DNA of 64,000 bases, taken from MWDV01 sp002070715 (GTDB lineage Bacteria; Verrucomicrobiota; Verrucomicrobiia; Limisphaerales; MWDV01). A program made the position numbers and the translations under genes. The stretch covers positions 1 through 64,000 of the forward strand of contig DAONTI010000013.1 of assembly GCA_035411585.1 (NCBI GenBank). Reading direction: 5' to 3'. Positions 17,420-26,498 of this stretch are shown here, in pieces; the first letter of the stretch is position 1; every line of letters begins with the position of its first letter. The notes under the pieces are model-generated. The model was not told where the DNA came from. It saw nothing but the letters and a program-made list of their open reading frames with translations, and searched no databases.

Positions 17420-18493
17420 TCACGGCAGGCGCCGCAGATCAATCTGGCGCCGGTCGGCGACGCCCAGTTCGAGCAGGGCGGCGTTTTGATACAGGGCTTG
17501 ATTGCTTTGGCCCGGCGGCATGCCGGCGCGTTCGCGCTGGCGGGCCAGTTCTTCCAAGGACAACACATCCAACGCCACCGGATCGCGGCTCATCCAGATT
17601 TCATTCAGCACGGTGGAGTAATGGAGCATGACGCGTTGATACCCCTGATACTGGCAGAGCAACGCGTCCACGATGTTGAGGACCACGCGATCGCCCAGCT
17701 CGGGAAGCGCGTAGATTTCGGGCACCGCTTCCGCCAGCCGGGTGGCATCGTTTTCAAACCGCCAGGTGTTGTCCACGCTGCCCAAGGCCAGTCCATACAA
17801 TTGGCCCGCCACCCCGGCGTGGTTGTGATTCAGCAGCGGGCTGATATTGATGATTTTGGTCAGCTCGCAGGTGACAAGTTTGGTGACGAACGATTTGCGG
17901 CCCACGCCCGCGTTGGTGCGGCCGAATTCCAAGTCGCCCCAAACCAGCTTTCCCAGCAACGGCGTGTCGTAGGCCACCGCCGGATCATAACCCGCCGCCG
18001 CGGCGCCCGCCACCCGCACGCCCAATCGTTCCGCCAGCGCGACAAACCCGGCGGCGTGCAGCGCCTCCCACTGTTTATCCCAAATCACCACGTTCGCGGC
18101 CGGCACGCCCGCGCTCAACAAACCTTCGATGACCGCGCCCACCACGGCGGGGCGCGTGCCGCCGAGAGCGCCCGGTGCCGCCATGACTTTCAGCCCCACC
18201 ACATCCTCCGGGGAGACGAACGTGCGCCAGGCCGCGGCGGGTTCGGCGGTGTCGGTCAAAGCCATCACCGCCCGCGCGACCATCTCGCGCACGACGGCGT
18301 CATCGGTCTGAAACGCCCGCATCGCCCGCGAGTCCTGCGCCACCACCACCCGCACCGTCGCGCGCGCCGGGGTCGCGGTGGAAAACAGATTGGCGGCCGC
18401 TACGACGGGACCGGCAGTGAAGAAACTCATCACCCCGATCATTCCCGCGAGCAGCCCCGTCACAGCGAGGTTGGACCGTGCGTTTCTTGACAC
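17420..18493 (-). CDS. DUF362 domain protein, exported
   Basis: A 357-residue protein starting at GTG, with a signal peptide (NLAVTGLLAGMIGVMSFFTAGPVVAAA). The body matches the DUF362 pattern: VGLKVMAAPGA, RPAVVGAVIEGLLSAGV, NVVIWDKQ, LTKIINISPLLNHNHAGVAGQLYGLALGSVDN, RVVLNIVDALL and DPVALDVLSLE. DUF362 proteins are sometimes linked to iron-sulfur clusters, but no cysteine cluster is seen here, so this is the cluster-free exported form common in Planctomycetota and Verrucomicrobiota. Its biochemical role is unknown. It is divergent from the TPR lipoprotein gene with only about 30 bp between, so their promoters must overlap. Confidence 0.75.
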   Translation of the reverse strand: MSRNARSNLAVTGLLAGMIGVMSFFTAGPVVAAANLFSTATPARATVRVVVAQDSRAMRAFQTDDAVVREMVARAVMALTDTAEPAAAWRTFVSPEDVVGLKVMAAPGALGGTRPAVVGAVIEGLLSAGVPAANVVIWDKQWEALHAAGFVALAERLGVRVAGAAAAGYDPAVAYDTPLLGKLVWGDLEFGRTNAGVGRKSFVTKLVTCELTKIINISPLLNHNHAGVAGQLYGLALGSVDNTWRFENDATRLAEAVPEIYALPELGDRVVLNIVDALLCQYQGYQRVMLHYSTVLNEIWMSRDPVALDVLSLEELARQRERAGMPPGQSNQALYQNAALLELGVADRRQIDLRRLP

Positions 18494-18523
18494 GTCAGAG
18501 TCCGGATGCTACCACCCCCGGCG

Positions 18524-20356
18524 ATGGTGACCACAAAAAACCGGATTGCGCCGCTGTTCCTGCCGCTGTTGCTGCTGGCCCTGGTCGTGGCCGGTTGCAC
18601 ACCGCGCGGCGCGCGCGCGTTGCTGGAAGGTCGCCGTCTGCTGAACGCCGGGGATCCAACGAACGCAGTCGTCCGGTTACAGGTGGCCACCGCCCTGCTC
18701 TCCACCAACGCCGTCGCATGGAATTATCTGGGTCTGGCCTATCATCAAGCCCGGCAGACCACGAACGCCCTGGCCGCCTATCACAAAGCCTTGAGCCTCC
18801 AGCCCAACCTTTACGAGGCGCGCTTCAATCTGGGCTGCCTCTATTTTGAACAAGGCCGGTTCGAGGCAGCCAAGACGACTTTCACCGGCTGCACCGTGCA
18901 GCGACCGAATGATCCAGCGGGCTGGTTATGGTTGGGTTGGACCCAGTTGCGCGGTCGCGATTCGGTGGGCGCCGATAGAAGTTTCCGGGAAGTGCTGCGG
19001 CTCCAGCCGCAGCAGCCGCAGGCGCTGAACGGATTGGGACTGGGCGCGTTGCAGCGTAATCGTCCGCGCGACGCGGTGCAATTTTTCACCGCCGCCCTCA
19101 AAGCGCAGCCGGGGTATCGGCCAGCATTGCTGAACCTCGCACTCACCTGGCACCACAGCTTGCGCAATCCAACCCAAGCCCTGTCCCACTACCGGGAGTA
19201 TCTGGCCTTGACGCCGCGCGCGGCAGACTGGGAAGCGGTGAACACCGTGGTGCGCGCCTTGGATCAGGAACTGGCTCAAGCGGCCGCGCCGCCGGTCACT
19301 CCGATCAACGCTGTGGCCGCCACGCCAGCCGCCCCGCCGGTAACGGCTCCCAAACCGGAACCTCCCGCGGCGCACCCGCCCGCCGCGCCTTCTACGCCAG
19401 CGGCGGCCAAAACCACGCCTCCCCCGCCGGCACCGCAACCGGTGACAGTGATTCTCCCGCCCGCCGCCAAACCGCCGCCGGCCACATCACCGGCTCCCGT
19501 CACCCCCAGCCCGGCACCGACGGAACCGCAGCCACCATCGCCGCCGCCTCCCAGCGTATCTCCGCCGGAGGCAGAGGTGCCGGTGGTCAGCGAAGCTCCG
19601 CCGCCCGCACCCGAGGAGAAACGCGGCTTTCTGAGCCGGATGAATCCCGTAAATTTGTTCCGTCGCGATCCCAAACCCGATCCGCGCCCGACCCCCTTGC
19701 CGGGAGATCGCAGGGAGCCGCCGGCGGTGGTCACGACGAAGCAGGTTCCCCCCGCAGTGCCGCCAATGGTCGAAATCACCCCGCCACCCGCGTCGTCAGC
19801 GCCGGCTGCGCCCGCTGCGGTTCCCCCCGCTCCCCGACCCGTACCCCGGTACACGTATCTTTCCCCCGCTCCACGGGCGGCGGGAGATCGCGCGGCGGCC
19901 GAACGCACGTTTACGCAAGCGGTGGAAGCCCACCAAGCCGGGCGTTTGACGGACGCTCTGCGCTTGTATCACGCCGCCACCCAGACCGATCCCGCGATGT
20001 TTGAGGCGTATTACAATCTGGGATTGGCCGCCAGCCAGGCGGGCCAGACGGCGCGTTCATTGACCGCCTACGAACAGGCGCTCGCGTTGCAACCCGATGC
20101 GGCGGAGGCGCGATACAATTTTGCTCTCGGCCTCAAGCAGGCGGGTTATCCGGCGGACGCGGCCAACGAACTGAACCGCGTGTTAGCGGCGCACCCGGAG
20201 CATACAAACGCCCGGATTGCCCTGGCGAATTTGTACGCCCAACAACTGGGCCAGCCCGGCAAGGCGCGGGAACATTACCGCCAGGTTTTGGAGCGCGACC
20301 CGCGGCATCCCCAGGCGGACACCATCCGGCATTGGCTGGTCCAGAATCCCGGCTGA
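18524..20356 (+). CDS. TPR-repeat lipoprotein with proline-rich centre
   Basis: About 610 residues. The start at ATG 18524 gives a compact lipoprotein signal with lipobox VVAGC; an alternative ATG lies six codons earlier. Residues 30-255 hold tetratricopeptide repeats (AWNYLGLAYHQARQTTNALAAYHKAL; EARFNLGCLYFEQGRFEAAK). A long Pro/Ala-rich, low-complexity stretch follows at about 260-450, and more TPRs fill the C-terminus (MFEAYYNLGLAASQAGQTARSLTAYEQAL). The protein is probably anchored in a membrane and mediates protein-protein contact. It precedes cvpA and dnaG on the same strand. Confidence 0.85.
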   Translation: MVTTKNRIAPLFLPLLLLALVVAGCTPRGARALLEGRRLLNAGDPTNAVVRLQVATALLSTNAVAWNYLGLAYHQARQTTNALAAYHKALSLQPNLYEARFNLGCLYFEQGRFEAAKTTFTGCTVQRPNDPAGWLWLGWTQLRGRDSVGADRSFREVLRLQPQQPQALNGLGLGALQRNRPRDAVQFFTAALKAQPGYRPALLNLALTWHHSLRNPTQALSHYREYLALTPRAADWEAVNTVVRALDQELAQAAAPPVTPINAVAATPAAPPVTAPKPEPPAAHPPAAPSTPAAAKTTPPPPAPQPVTVILPPAAKPPPATSPAPVTPSPAPTEPQPPSPPPPSVSPPEAEVPVVSEAPPPAPEEKRGFLSRMNPVNLFRRDPKPDPRPTPLPGDRREPPAVVTTKQVPPAVPPMVEITPPPASSAPAAPAAVPPAPRPVPRYTYLSPAPRAAGDRAAAERTFTQAVEAHQAGRLTDALRLYHAATQTDPAMFEAYYNLGLAASQAGQTARSLTAYEQALALQPDAAEARYNFALGLKQAGYPADAANELNRVLAAHPEHTNARIALANLYAQQLGQPGKAREHYRQVLERDPRHPQADTIRHWLVQNPG

Positions 20357-20407
20357 GCTCTGGCACAAATCCGGCTGTAACAAGGCGAACATTAGAGCAA
20401 AATACGC

Positions 20408-21025
20408 ATGTCACTGGATAATCTACCGGTCAACTGGTTCGATTTGGCACTGATCGCTGTCTTGGGTTTGGGCATCTGGCGGGGACGCAAGCATGGCATG
20501 TCCGAGGAAACGCTGCCGCTGGCCAAATGGCTGATCATCACCTTGGGCGCGGCCCTGGCCTACGAGCCGGTGGGACAGTTTCTCGCCAGCGCCTCGCCGC
20601 TGAGCCTGTTGGCGAGCTATATCATCGGGTATCTGACCGTGGTGCTGACGGTGTTTATCCTGTTCACTCTCGTCAAACGCACCCTGGGCGGAAAGCTCTT
20701 GGGAAGTGATTTTTTCGGGCGCGCGGAGTATTATCTCGGCATGATTGCGGGTCTGATTCGTTTTGCCTGCGGGCTGATGGTGGTCCTGGCGTTGCTGAAC
20801 GCCCGGCTCTACACGCCGGATGAAGTGCGGGCCATGCAGCGGTACCAGATGGAGAACTACGGCAGCTCGTTCTTCCCCACCCTCCAGTCGGTGCAGGAAT
20901 CCGTCTTTGTCCGGTCTTTCTCGGGACGGCTCATCAAGGAACATGCCGCGCAACTGTTGATCCGGCCCACGCAACCCGGCGGCGGGGAAATCAAACGGCC
21001 CAAGGCCGACTTGCCCGGCCTGTAA
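20408..21025 (+). CDS. cvpA: CvpA family membrane protein
   Basis: The 205-residue protein has four hydrophobic segments: FDLALIAVLGLGIWRGRKHGM, LPLAKWLIITLGAALAYEPV, LLASYIIGYLTVVLTVFILFTLV and YYLGMIAGLIRFACGLMVVLALLNA. The layout and the short polar C-terminus fit the CvpA/colicin V production family. In Escherichia coli CvpA is needed for colicin V export and affects envelope resistance to bile salts. The exact role here is unknown. It lies between a TPR lipoprotein gene and dnaG (28 bp to the next start). Confidence 0.8.
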   Translation: MSLDNLPVNWFDLALIAVLGLGIWRGRKHGMSEETLPLAKWLIITLGAALAYEPVGQFLASASPLSLLASYIIGYLTVVLTVFILFTLVKRTLGGKLLGSDFFGRAEYYLGMIAGLIRFACGLMVVLALLNARLYTPDEVRAMQRYQMENYGSSFFPTLQSVQESVFVRSFSGRLIKEHAAQLLIRPTQPGGGEIKRPKADLPGL

Positions 21026-21053
21026 CGGTTGATCCCCTGCGTCTTCCCGCGGC

Positions 21054-22874
21054 ATGGCCGGCCTGTTTTCCCCCCAAACGCTCGAACAAATCCGCGCGGC
21101 CAGCGACATTGTCGAAATCATCGGCGCGTACGTGCCGTTGAAACGCGCCGGGGCGAATTTCGTGGCGCGCTGCCCGTTTCATCAGGAGAAAACCCCCAGT
21201 TTCAACGTCAATCCGCACCGCCAGATTTTTCACTGTTTCGGCTGCCACAAAGGCGGCGATGTGTTCGCGTTTCTCCGGGAATACGAAAACATCACGTTCC
21301 CCGAGGCCGTCCGGCGGCTGGCCGAGCGGGCGAAAATTCCGTTGGCCTACGACACGCACCCGGACCAGGCGGAAAGCCGTCAGATCAAGGAACGTCTGCG
21401 GCAGCTTCACGAGCAGATCACGCAACGCTGGCAAAACGTCCTCGCCCGCGAAGCCGCCGGGCAGCCGGCGCGCGATTATTTGGCGCAACGCGGCGTCCCG
21501 GAGGAGGCCATCCAACAATTCCGCCTGGGCGCGGCTCCGGCGGCCTGGGATGACACGGTCAACTGGGCCCGCGGCAAAGGATTTGAACCCGCGCTCGTGG
21601 AACAGGCGGGCCTGATCGTCCGCCGGGAAGGCACGGACCAGTACTACGACCGGTTCCGGGACCGGCTCATCTTCCCCATCTGCGATGAAACGGGCCGGGT
21701 CATCGCGTTCAGCGGACGCATCCTGTCGCCCGACGCGAAGGCGGCCAAATACGTCAATTCACCGGAAACACCAATCTTCACCAAGAGCAAGGTTTTCTAC
21801 GGCCTGGACAAATCCAAACGGGCCATCCTCGACGCCGGCTTCGCCGTGGTCTGCGAGGGGCAGCTCGATTTGATCGCCTGTTACCTGGCCGGCGTGCGGA
21901 ATGTCGTGGCCCCGCAGGGGACGGCGTTCACCGCCGAACACGCCCGCATCCTCCACCGGTACGTGGACGAGGTGGTGCTTTGTTTCGACGCCGACGAAGC
22001 GGGCCAGGACGCCGCCGTCCGTTCGCTCCAACCGCTGCTGGCTTCCGGGCTGGCCATGCGTGTGGCCGTCATGCCCGCGCCGCATGATCCGGACAGCTAC
22101 ATTCGCGCCCACGGCGGCGCGGCGTTTGGCCGGCTGATTCAGGAAGCCGCTGATTTTTTCGATTACTATCTGCAACGCCTCTGCCGGCAACACAATCCGG
22201 CCACCGACCGCGGCCGGCTGGCGATCCTGCGCGCAATGGCGGCCGCCCTTCACCAAACCGGTAACGCCGTGTTGGTGGACAGCCACGCCCAGAAAACCGC
22301 GCTTCGCCTCGCCGTCAATCCGGACGCCGTGCGCGCCGAATTCCGCAAACTCGCCCGGACCTCCGCCGCCAGTCCCGTGGCGCCCGGCCCGGGGGCCGAC
22401 CCCGCCGCCGTTCCGGCGGGCCCGGTCCCGCCGTCTCCCCAGGAATTTTGGCTGCTGAAATTGCTGCTGCGTCATGCGGCCGCCGCCGCCTGGCTGCGCA
22501 AACATTTGCGGCTCAAATGGCTCGGCCACGACACCGTGCGCGCCGTGATCGCCGCCCGGCTGGCGCTGCCCGATGATGCCCCCGGAGATTGCGTCCCCGG
22601 ATTGCTGGCGCAATTTGAGGATGCCCAGGCGCAATCGTTGATTACCGCCGCCGCCACCGACCCGCGTCCCCTGCCCCATCCGGAGCAACAATTGCGGGAC
22701 GTCGTCCACCACCTGCGCAACCAGCATCTTGACCGGAAAATGACCGCTTGCGCCCACCAAGCCGCCCGACCCGAAACGCCGGAAGCCAAACAGATCGTCC
22801 TATTGCAACGGCAACAAACTTTGCGGAAACATAAACGCCGCGACTTCCCGCTGCCCGAGGGGTGGCCCGACTGA
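21054..22874 (+). CDS. dnaG: DNA primase
   Basis: The protein has 606 residues. The N-terminal CHC2 zinc-binding domain is plain (CPFHQEKTPSFNV ... IFHCFGCHKGGDVFAFL). It is followed by the catalytic core with DRLIFPICDETGRVIAFSGR, the Toprim acidic motifs (VVCEGQLDLIACYLAGV; VVLCFDADEAGQDAA) and the DPDSYIRAHG segment. The C-terminus is a DnaB-interaction-like region. DnaG synthesises RNA primers at the replication fork. The usual rpoD neighbour is absent; cvpA lies upstream and convergent xseA downstream. Confidence 0.95.
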   Translation: MAGLFSPQTLEQIRAASDIVEIIGAYVPLKRAGANFVARCPFHQEKTPSFNVNPHRQIFHCFGCHKGGDVFAFLREYENITFPEAVRRLAERAKIPLAYDTHPDQAESRQIKERLRQLHEQITQRWQNVLAREAAGQPARDYLAQRGVPEEAIQQFRLGAAPAAWDDTVNWARGKGFEPALVEQAGLIVRREGTDQYYDRFRDRLIFPICDETGRVIAFSGRILSPDAKAAKYVNSPETPIFTKSKVFYGLDKSKRAILDAGFAVVCEGQLDLIACYLAGVRNVVAPQGTAFTAEHARILHRYVDEVVLCFDADEAGQDAAVRSLQPLLASGLAMRVAVMPAPHDPDSYIRAHGGAAFGRLIQEAADFFDYYLQRLCRQHNPATDRGRLAILRAMAAALHQTGNAVLVDSHAQKTALRLAVNPDAVRAEFRKLARTSAASPVAPGPGADPAAVPAGPVPPSPQEFWLLKLLLRHAAAAAWLRKHLRLKWLGHDTVRAVIAARLALPDDAPGDCVPGLLAQFEDAQAQSLITAAATDPRPLPHPEQQLRDVVHHLRNQHLDRKMTACAHQAARPETPEAKQIVLLQRQQTLRKHKRRDFPLPEGWPD

Positions 22875-22961
22875 ATTTTTCATCCACGATGAAAGAGGAA
22901 ACCCGAAGAAAATCGCCGCCGTGCGCCTGCGCCATCGGGTCGTCGGCGGCAACGGGGACGG

Positions 22962-24374
22962 TTATTCCCGGCCTTCGACGCGGCTGATCACCACGCCCGC
23001 CGCGAGCCGGGTCTTGAGTTGTTGCCCGGGGACCACGCGCGCCGCGTCGCGCAGGATGGCCCCGGTGGCGGCGTCCGTCGTGATCGAGTACCCCCGCGCC
23101 AGCACGTGTTCCGGGCCCAGCAGACGTAATTGGGCGCCGGCGGCGGCCAGGCGGGTCCGGGCTTCGCGCACCCCGCGTCGCGCCGCCTCCCGCAAGGCGT
23201 AACGCCGTTGCCGGAGCAATTCCCAATGCTGCGGGAGCTGGCGCGCGGGCCGCGATTGGACCAGCCGCCGCACCAGGTGCCGCCAGGCGACCCCGTGCGC
23301 GCGCACCTGTTGCCGCATCGCGCGGCCCAAGCCGTCGCGCCCGTCATCCAGCCGTTGCCACCACTCCGTCAGCCGCCGCCGGGGATGGGCGCGGGCCAGC
23401 CGTTCGATGACACCCCGGAACTCCGCCGCCGTCCGTTCGAGCTGGCGCTCAAGGCGTTGCCGCAGCAGGGTCCGCGCGCCCGCCACCCATTCGCGGCTGG
23501 CGAACATGTCTTCGGTGAGAATCTCCGCCGCCGCGGTGGGGGTGGCGGCGCGCACGTCGGCCACAAAATCACTGATGGTAAAATCAATCTCATGCCCCAC
23601 GGCGGACACCACCGGCAGCGCGGACGCGTAAATGGCGCGGGCCACCGTCTCCTCGTTGAACGCCCATAAATCCTCCAGACTGCCGCCGCCGCGGGTGACG
23701 AGGATCGCGTCCAGACGGGCGGCTTCCCCGCCGGCTGCGGAGAATTCATTCAAGCGCTGGATGGCCGCCGCGATCTCCGTCGCCGCGCCCTCGCCCTGCA
23801 CCCGGCAGGGCGCCAGGATTAGCGCCAGCCCGGGATGCCGGCGTTGCACGCTGTGCCACACGTCCCGCAGCGCCGCGCCAGTGGCCGAGGTGACCACCCC
23901 GATCCGTCTTGGAAACCGCGGCAACGGACGTTTGCGCTCCGGCGCAAACAACCCCTCCGCCGCCAGTTGTTGTTTGAGTTTTTCAAACGCGATCTGCAGC
24001 GCGCCCACCCCCTGCAATTCCACGGCCTGCGCGATGAGTTGATATTGCCCCCGCGCCTCATACACCGTCACCTCGCCGCGCACGATCACCTTTTGCCCAT
24101 CCTGCAACGCCTCGCGCACCCCGCGGCCCACGGCGGCGCCGCGGAACAGCACGCAACTCAACTGGGCGTTCGCGTCCTTGAGCGTGAAGTAAATGTGTCC
24201 CGAGCTTTGCGCGCGCCGGTTGGTGACTTCGCCGCTCACCCAGACCGTGCCGATCTGTTGTTCCAGCAGGCGTTTGACCCGCGTGGTCAGTTCGCTGACG
24301 GTGAAAACCTGGCGGCTTGCCGCAGTCGGGAACAATTCGCCGAAGTCCCACTGGGATTTGGCGGACCGGGACAT
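22962..24374 (-). CDS. xseA: Exodeoxyribonuclease VII large subunit
   Basis: About 470 residues, starting at ATG 24374 (MSRSAKSQWDFGELF); a TTG two codons earlier is possible. The N-terminal OB-fold domain reads VFTVSELTTRVKRLLEQQIGTVWVSGEVTN. The catalytic core contains RFPRRIGVVTSATGAALRDV, ARLDAILVTRGGGSLEDLWAFNEE and VSAVGHEIDFTISDFVADVRAATPTAAAE. A long helical region follows, with the typical end HVLARGYSIT. With XseB it degrades single-stranded DNA to short oligonucleotides. No xseB is seen next to it. It lies 28 bp after ftsH on the same strand. Confidence 0.96.
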   Translation of the reverse strand: MSRSAKSQWDFGELFPTAASRQVFTVSELTTRVKRLLEQQIGTVWVSGEVTNRRAQSSGHIYFTLKDANAQLSCVLFRGAAVGRGVREALQDGQKVIVRGEVTVYEARGQYQLIAQAVELQGVGALQIAFEKLKQQLAAEGLFAPERKRPLPRFPRRIGVVTSATGAALRDVWHSVQRRHPGLALILAPCRVQGEGAATEIAAAIQRLNEFSAAGGEAARLDAILVTRGGGSLEDLWAFNEETVARAIYASALPVVSAVGHEIDFTISDFVADVRAATPTAAAEILTEDMFASREWVAGARTLLRQRLERQLERTAAEFRGVIERLARAHPRRRLTEWWQRLDDGRDGLGRAMRQQVRAHGVAWRHLVRRLVQSRPARQLPQHWELLRQRRYALREAARRGVREARTRLAAAGAQLRLLGPEHVLARGYSITTDAATGAILRDAARVVPGQQLKTRLAAGVVISRVEGRE

Positions 24375-24401
24375 GAGCAACGGGCGGACGCGCGGCGGGG
24401 A

Positions 24402-26441
24402 TTACGCGGTGGCCGGGGCGGGCGAACCCAATCCGGGCAGCTTGGGCGGCGCGGGTTTGGGCGGCACTTCGGGCAACGGCGTGCCGGCGGGCGCGCCCAG
24501 GGTCGGGCCGCTGTCCGCGCCGGGCGGCGGCGGCGTCAGCCGGCCGGTTTCCACAATCTCCCGCACTTGGTCGCCGTCCAGGGTCTCGAATTCGAGCAGG
24601 GAATTGGCAATCAGTTCCAGCTTGTCCCGGTGCGCGTCAATGAGGTCCTTGGCGACCTGGTAGGCTTCGTCAATGATGCGTTTCACCTCGGCGTCAATCT
24701 CTTCCGCCGTGCGTTCGCTGTAAGGCCGGTGGCTGGCGATCTCGCGGCCGAGAAAGACGTATTCATCGTCGCGCCCGTAATGGACCATGCCGAGCCGGTT
24801 GCTCATGCCCCATTGCGTCACCATGGAACGCACCATGTTGGTCGCCTGCTGGATGTCGCCCGCCGCGCCGGTGGAGATGTCGCCGGACACCAGTTCCTCG
24901 GCGATGCGTCCCGCCATCATTACAGCCACCATGTCGAGCATCTCCTTGCGGCGGCGGTTCAGCACGTCGTCCTTGGGCAGGGACATGGTCGAGCCGAGCG
25001 ACTGGCCGCGGGGGATGATGGTGACCTTGTGCAGCGGGTGCGTGTGTTGCAGGAGCACGTTGACGAGGGCGTGGCCGGCTTCGTGCCAGGCGGTGCATTT
25101 CTTGTCCTCGTCACTCATGGCCAGGCTGCGGCGCTCGCGGCCCCAGCGGACCTTGTCGCGCGCCTCTTCCAGCTCCTCCATGCCCACCGCTTTTTTGTTC
25201 ACCCGCGCCGCCAGCAGGGCGGCTTCGTTCAACAGATTGGCCAGCTCCGCGCCGGAATAACCGGGCGTGCCGCGGGCAATCACCGAGAGATCCACCGCCG
25301 TCGCCAGTTTCACGTTCTTGGCGTGGACCTTGAGAATCGCCTCGCGTCCGCGCACATCCGGCAGATTCACGACCACCTGGCGGTCAAACCGTCCGGGGCG
25401 CAACAAGGCGGGATCAAGCACATCCGGCCGGTTGGTGGCGGCAATGATGATGATGCCCTCCTGCGTGTCGAATCCATCCATCTCCACCAGCAGCGCGTTC
25501 AAGGTCTGTTCGCGTTCATCGTTGCCGCCGCCCAAACCGTGGCCGCGGCTGCGGCCCACCGCGTCAATTTCATCAATAAACACCAGGCAGGGCGTGTTTT
25601 TGCGGGCCTGCTCGAACATGTCCCGCACCCGGCTGGCGCCCACGCCGACGAACATCTCCACAAAATCCGAACCGCTGATGCTGAAGAACGCGGCGTCCGC
25701 CTCGCCGGCGATGGCTTTGGCCAGCAGGGTTTTCCCGGTGCCCGGCGGCCCCACCATGAGCACGCCTTTGGGGATGCGTCCGCCCAGTCGTTGGAATTTT
25801 TTCGGATCCTTGAGGAATTCCACCAGCTCGGAAACCTCCTCGATGGCCTCCTCGATTCCGGCCACGTCTTTGAACGTGGTTTTGTTGCGTTCCTTGGCCA
25901 GCAGCCGGGCCTTGCTCTTGCCAAAACTCAACGCCCCCCGCCCCGCCATTTTGATCTGCCGGATGAAGAAAAACCAGATGACCAGGGCGATGATGACAAA
26001 CGGCAGCAGGCTCAACAGGATGTTGGTCATCACCACGCTTTGCTCGCGCGGCTCAAAGGTCGGCAGCGCCAGCAGTTTTTCCTCGAGGCTGTCGGTCAGC
26101 CGCGCCTTGGTGCGAAAGGCCACCTCGCGTCCCGGCGCGCCATTCGTCCGGGCCAGCCCCGGAGCGTCCGGGACGCGATACTTGCCGGTGATTTCCGTGA
26201 GAAACGATTGCGCGCTGTAATTGATGGTGGCGCTGGTGATGAGGTTGGATTCGACCAGTTGCAGGAAGGCGTGATGCGAAAGCGGCTTTACTTCATGCGC
26301 CACGCGGTTCTTGAGGGTGAGCAACACCACGGTGAACCCGAGGATGGCAATCCACACCACCCACGTCCGCGGCGGCATCCGGAATTCCGGGGGCCGGCGG
26401 GAAGACTTGTCGTTATCCCGAGATTTTTTTTGTTCAGCCAT
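24402..26441 (-). CDS. ftsH: ATP-dependent zinc metalloprotease FtsH
   Basis: 679 residues, starting at MAEQKKSRD; an upstream in-frame extension looks non-coding. Two membrane helices near the N-terminus (TWVVWIAILGFTVVLLTL; ILLSLLPFVIIALVIWFFFI) flank a periplasmic domain. The AAA module has Walker A GPPGTGKT, Walker B LVFIDEIDAVGRSRG and the SRH region RPDVLDPALLRPGRFDRQ. The protease domain carries the HEAGH zinc motif. A Pro/Gly-rich tail ends the protein. FtsH degrades misassembled membrane proteins and selected soluble substrates. The order tilS-ftsH, seen here with a gap of about 57 bp, is widely conserved. Confidence 0.97.
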   Translation of the reverse strand: MAEQKKSRDNDKSSRRPPEFRMPPRTWVVWIAILGFTVVLLTLKNRVAHEVKPLSHHAFLQLVESNLITSATINYSAQSFLTEITGKYRVPDAPGLARTNGAPGREVAFRTKARLTDSLEEKLLALPTFEPREQSVVMTNILLSLLPFVIIALVIWFFFIRQIKMAGRGALSFGKSKARLLAKERNKTTFKDVAGIEEAIEEVSELVEFLKDPKKFQRLGGRIPKGVLMVGPPGTGKTLLAKAIAGEADAAFFSISGSDFVEMFVGVGASRVRDMFEQARKNTPCLVFIDEIDAVGRSRGHGLGGGNDEREQTLNALLVEMDGFDTQEGIIIIAATNRPDVLDPALLRPGRFDRQVVVNLPDVRGREAILKVHAKNVKLATAVDLSVIARGTPGYSGAELANLLNEAALLAARVNKKAVGMEELEEARDKVRWGRERRSLAMSDEDKKCTAWHEAGHALVNVLLQHTHPLHKVTIIPRGQSLGSTMSLPKDDVLNRRRKEMLDMVAVMMAGRIAEELVSGDISTGAAGDIQQATNMVRSMVTQWGMSNRLGMVHYGRDDEYVFLGREIASHRPYSERTAEEIDAEVKRIIDEAYQVAKDLIDAHRDKLELIANSLLEFETLDGDQVREIVETGRLTPPPPGADSGPTLGAPAGTPLPEVPPKPAPPKLPGLGSPAPATA

Positions 26442-26498
26442 GCGATCGTCAGGCGCGGCAAACGTATCATGCGCGGAAACCCGCCGCAACCCAGCTCA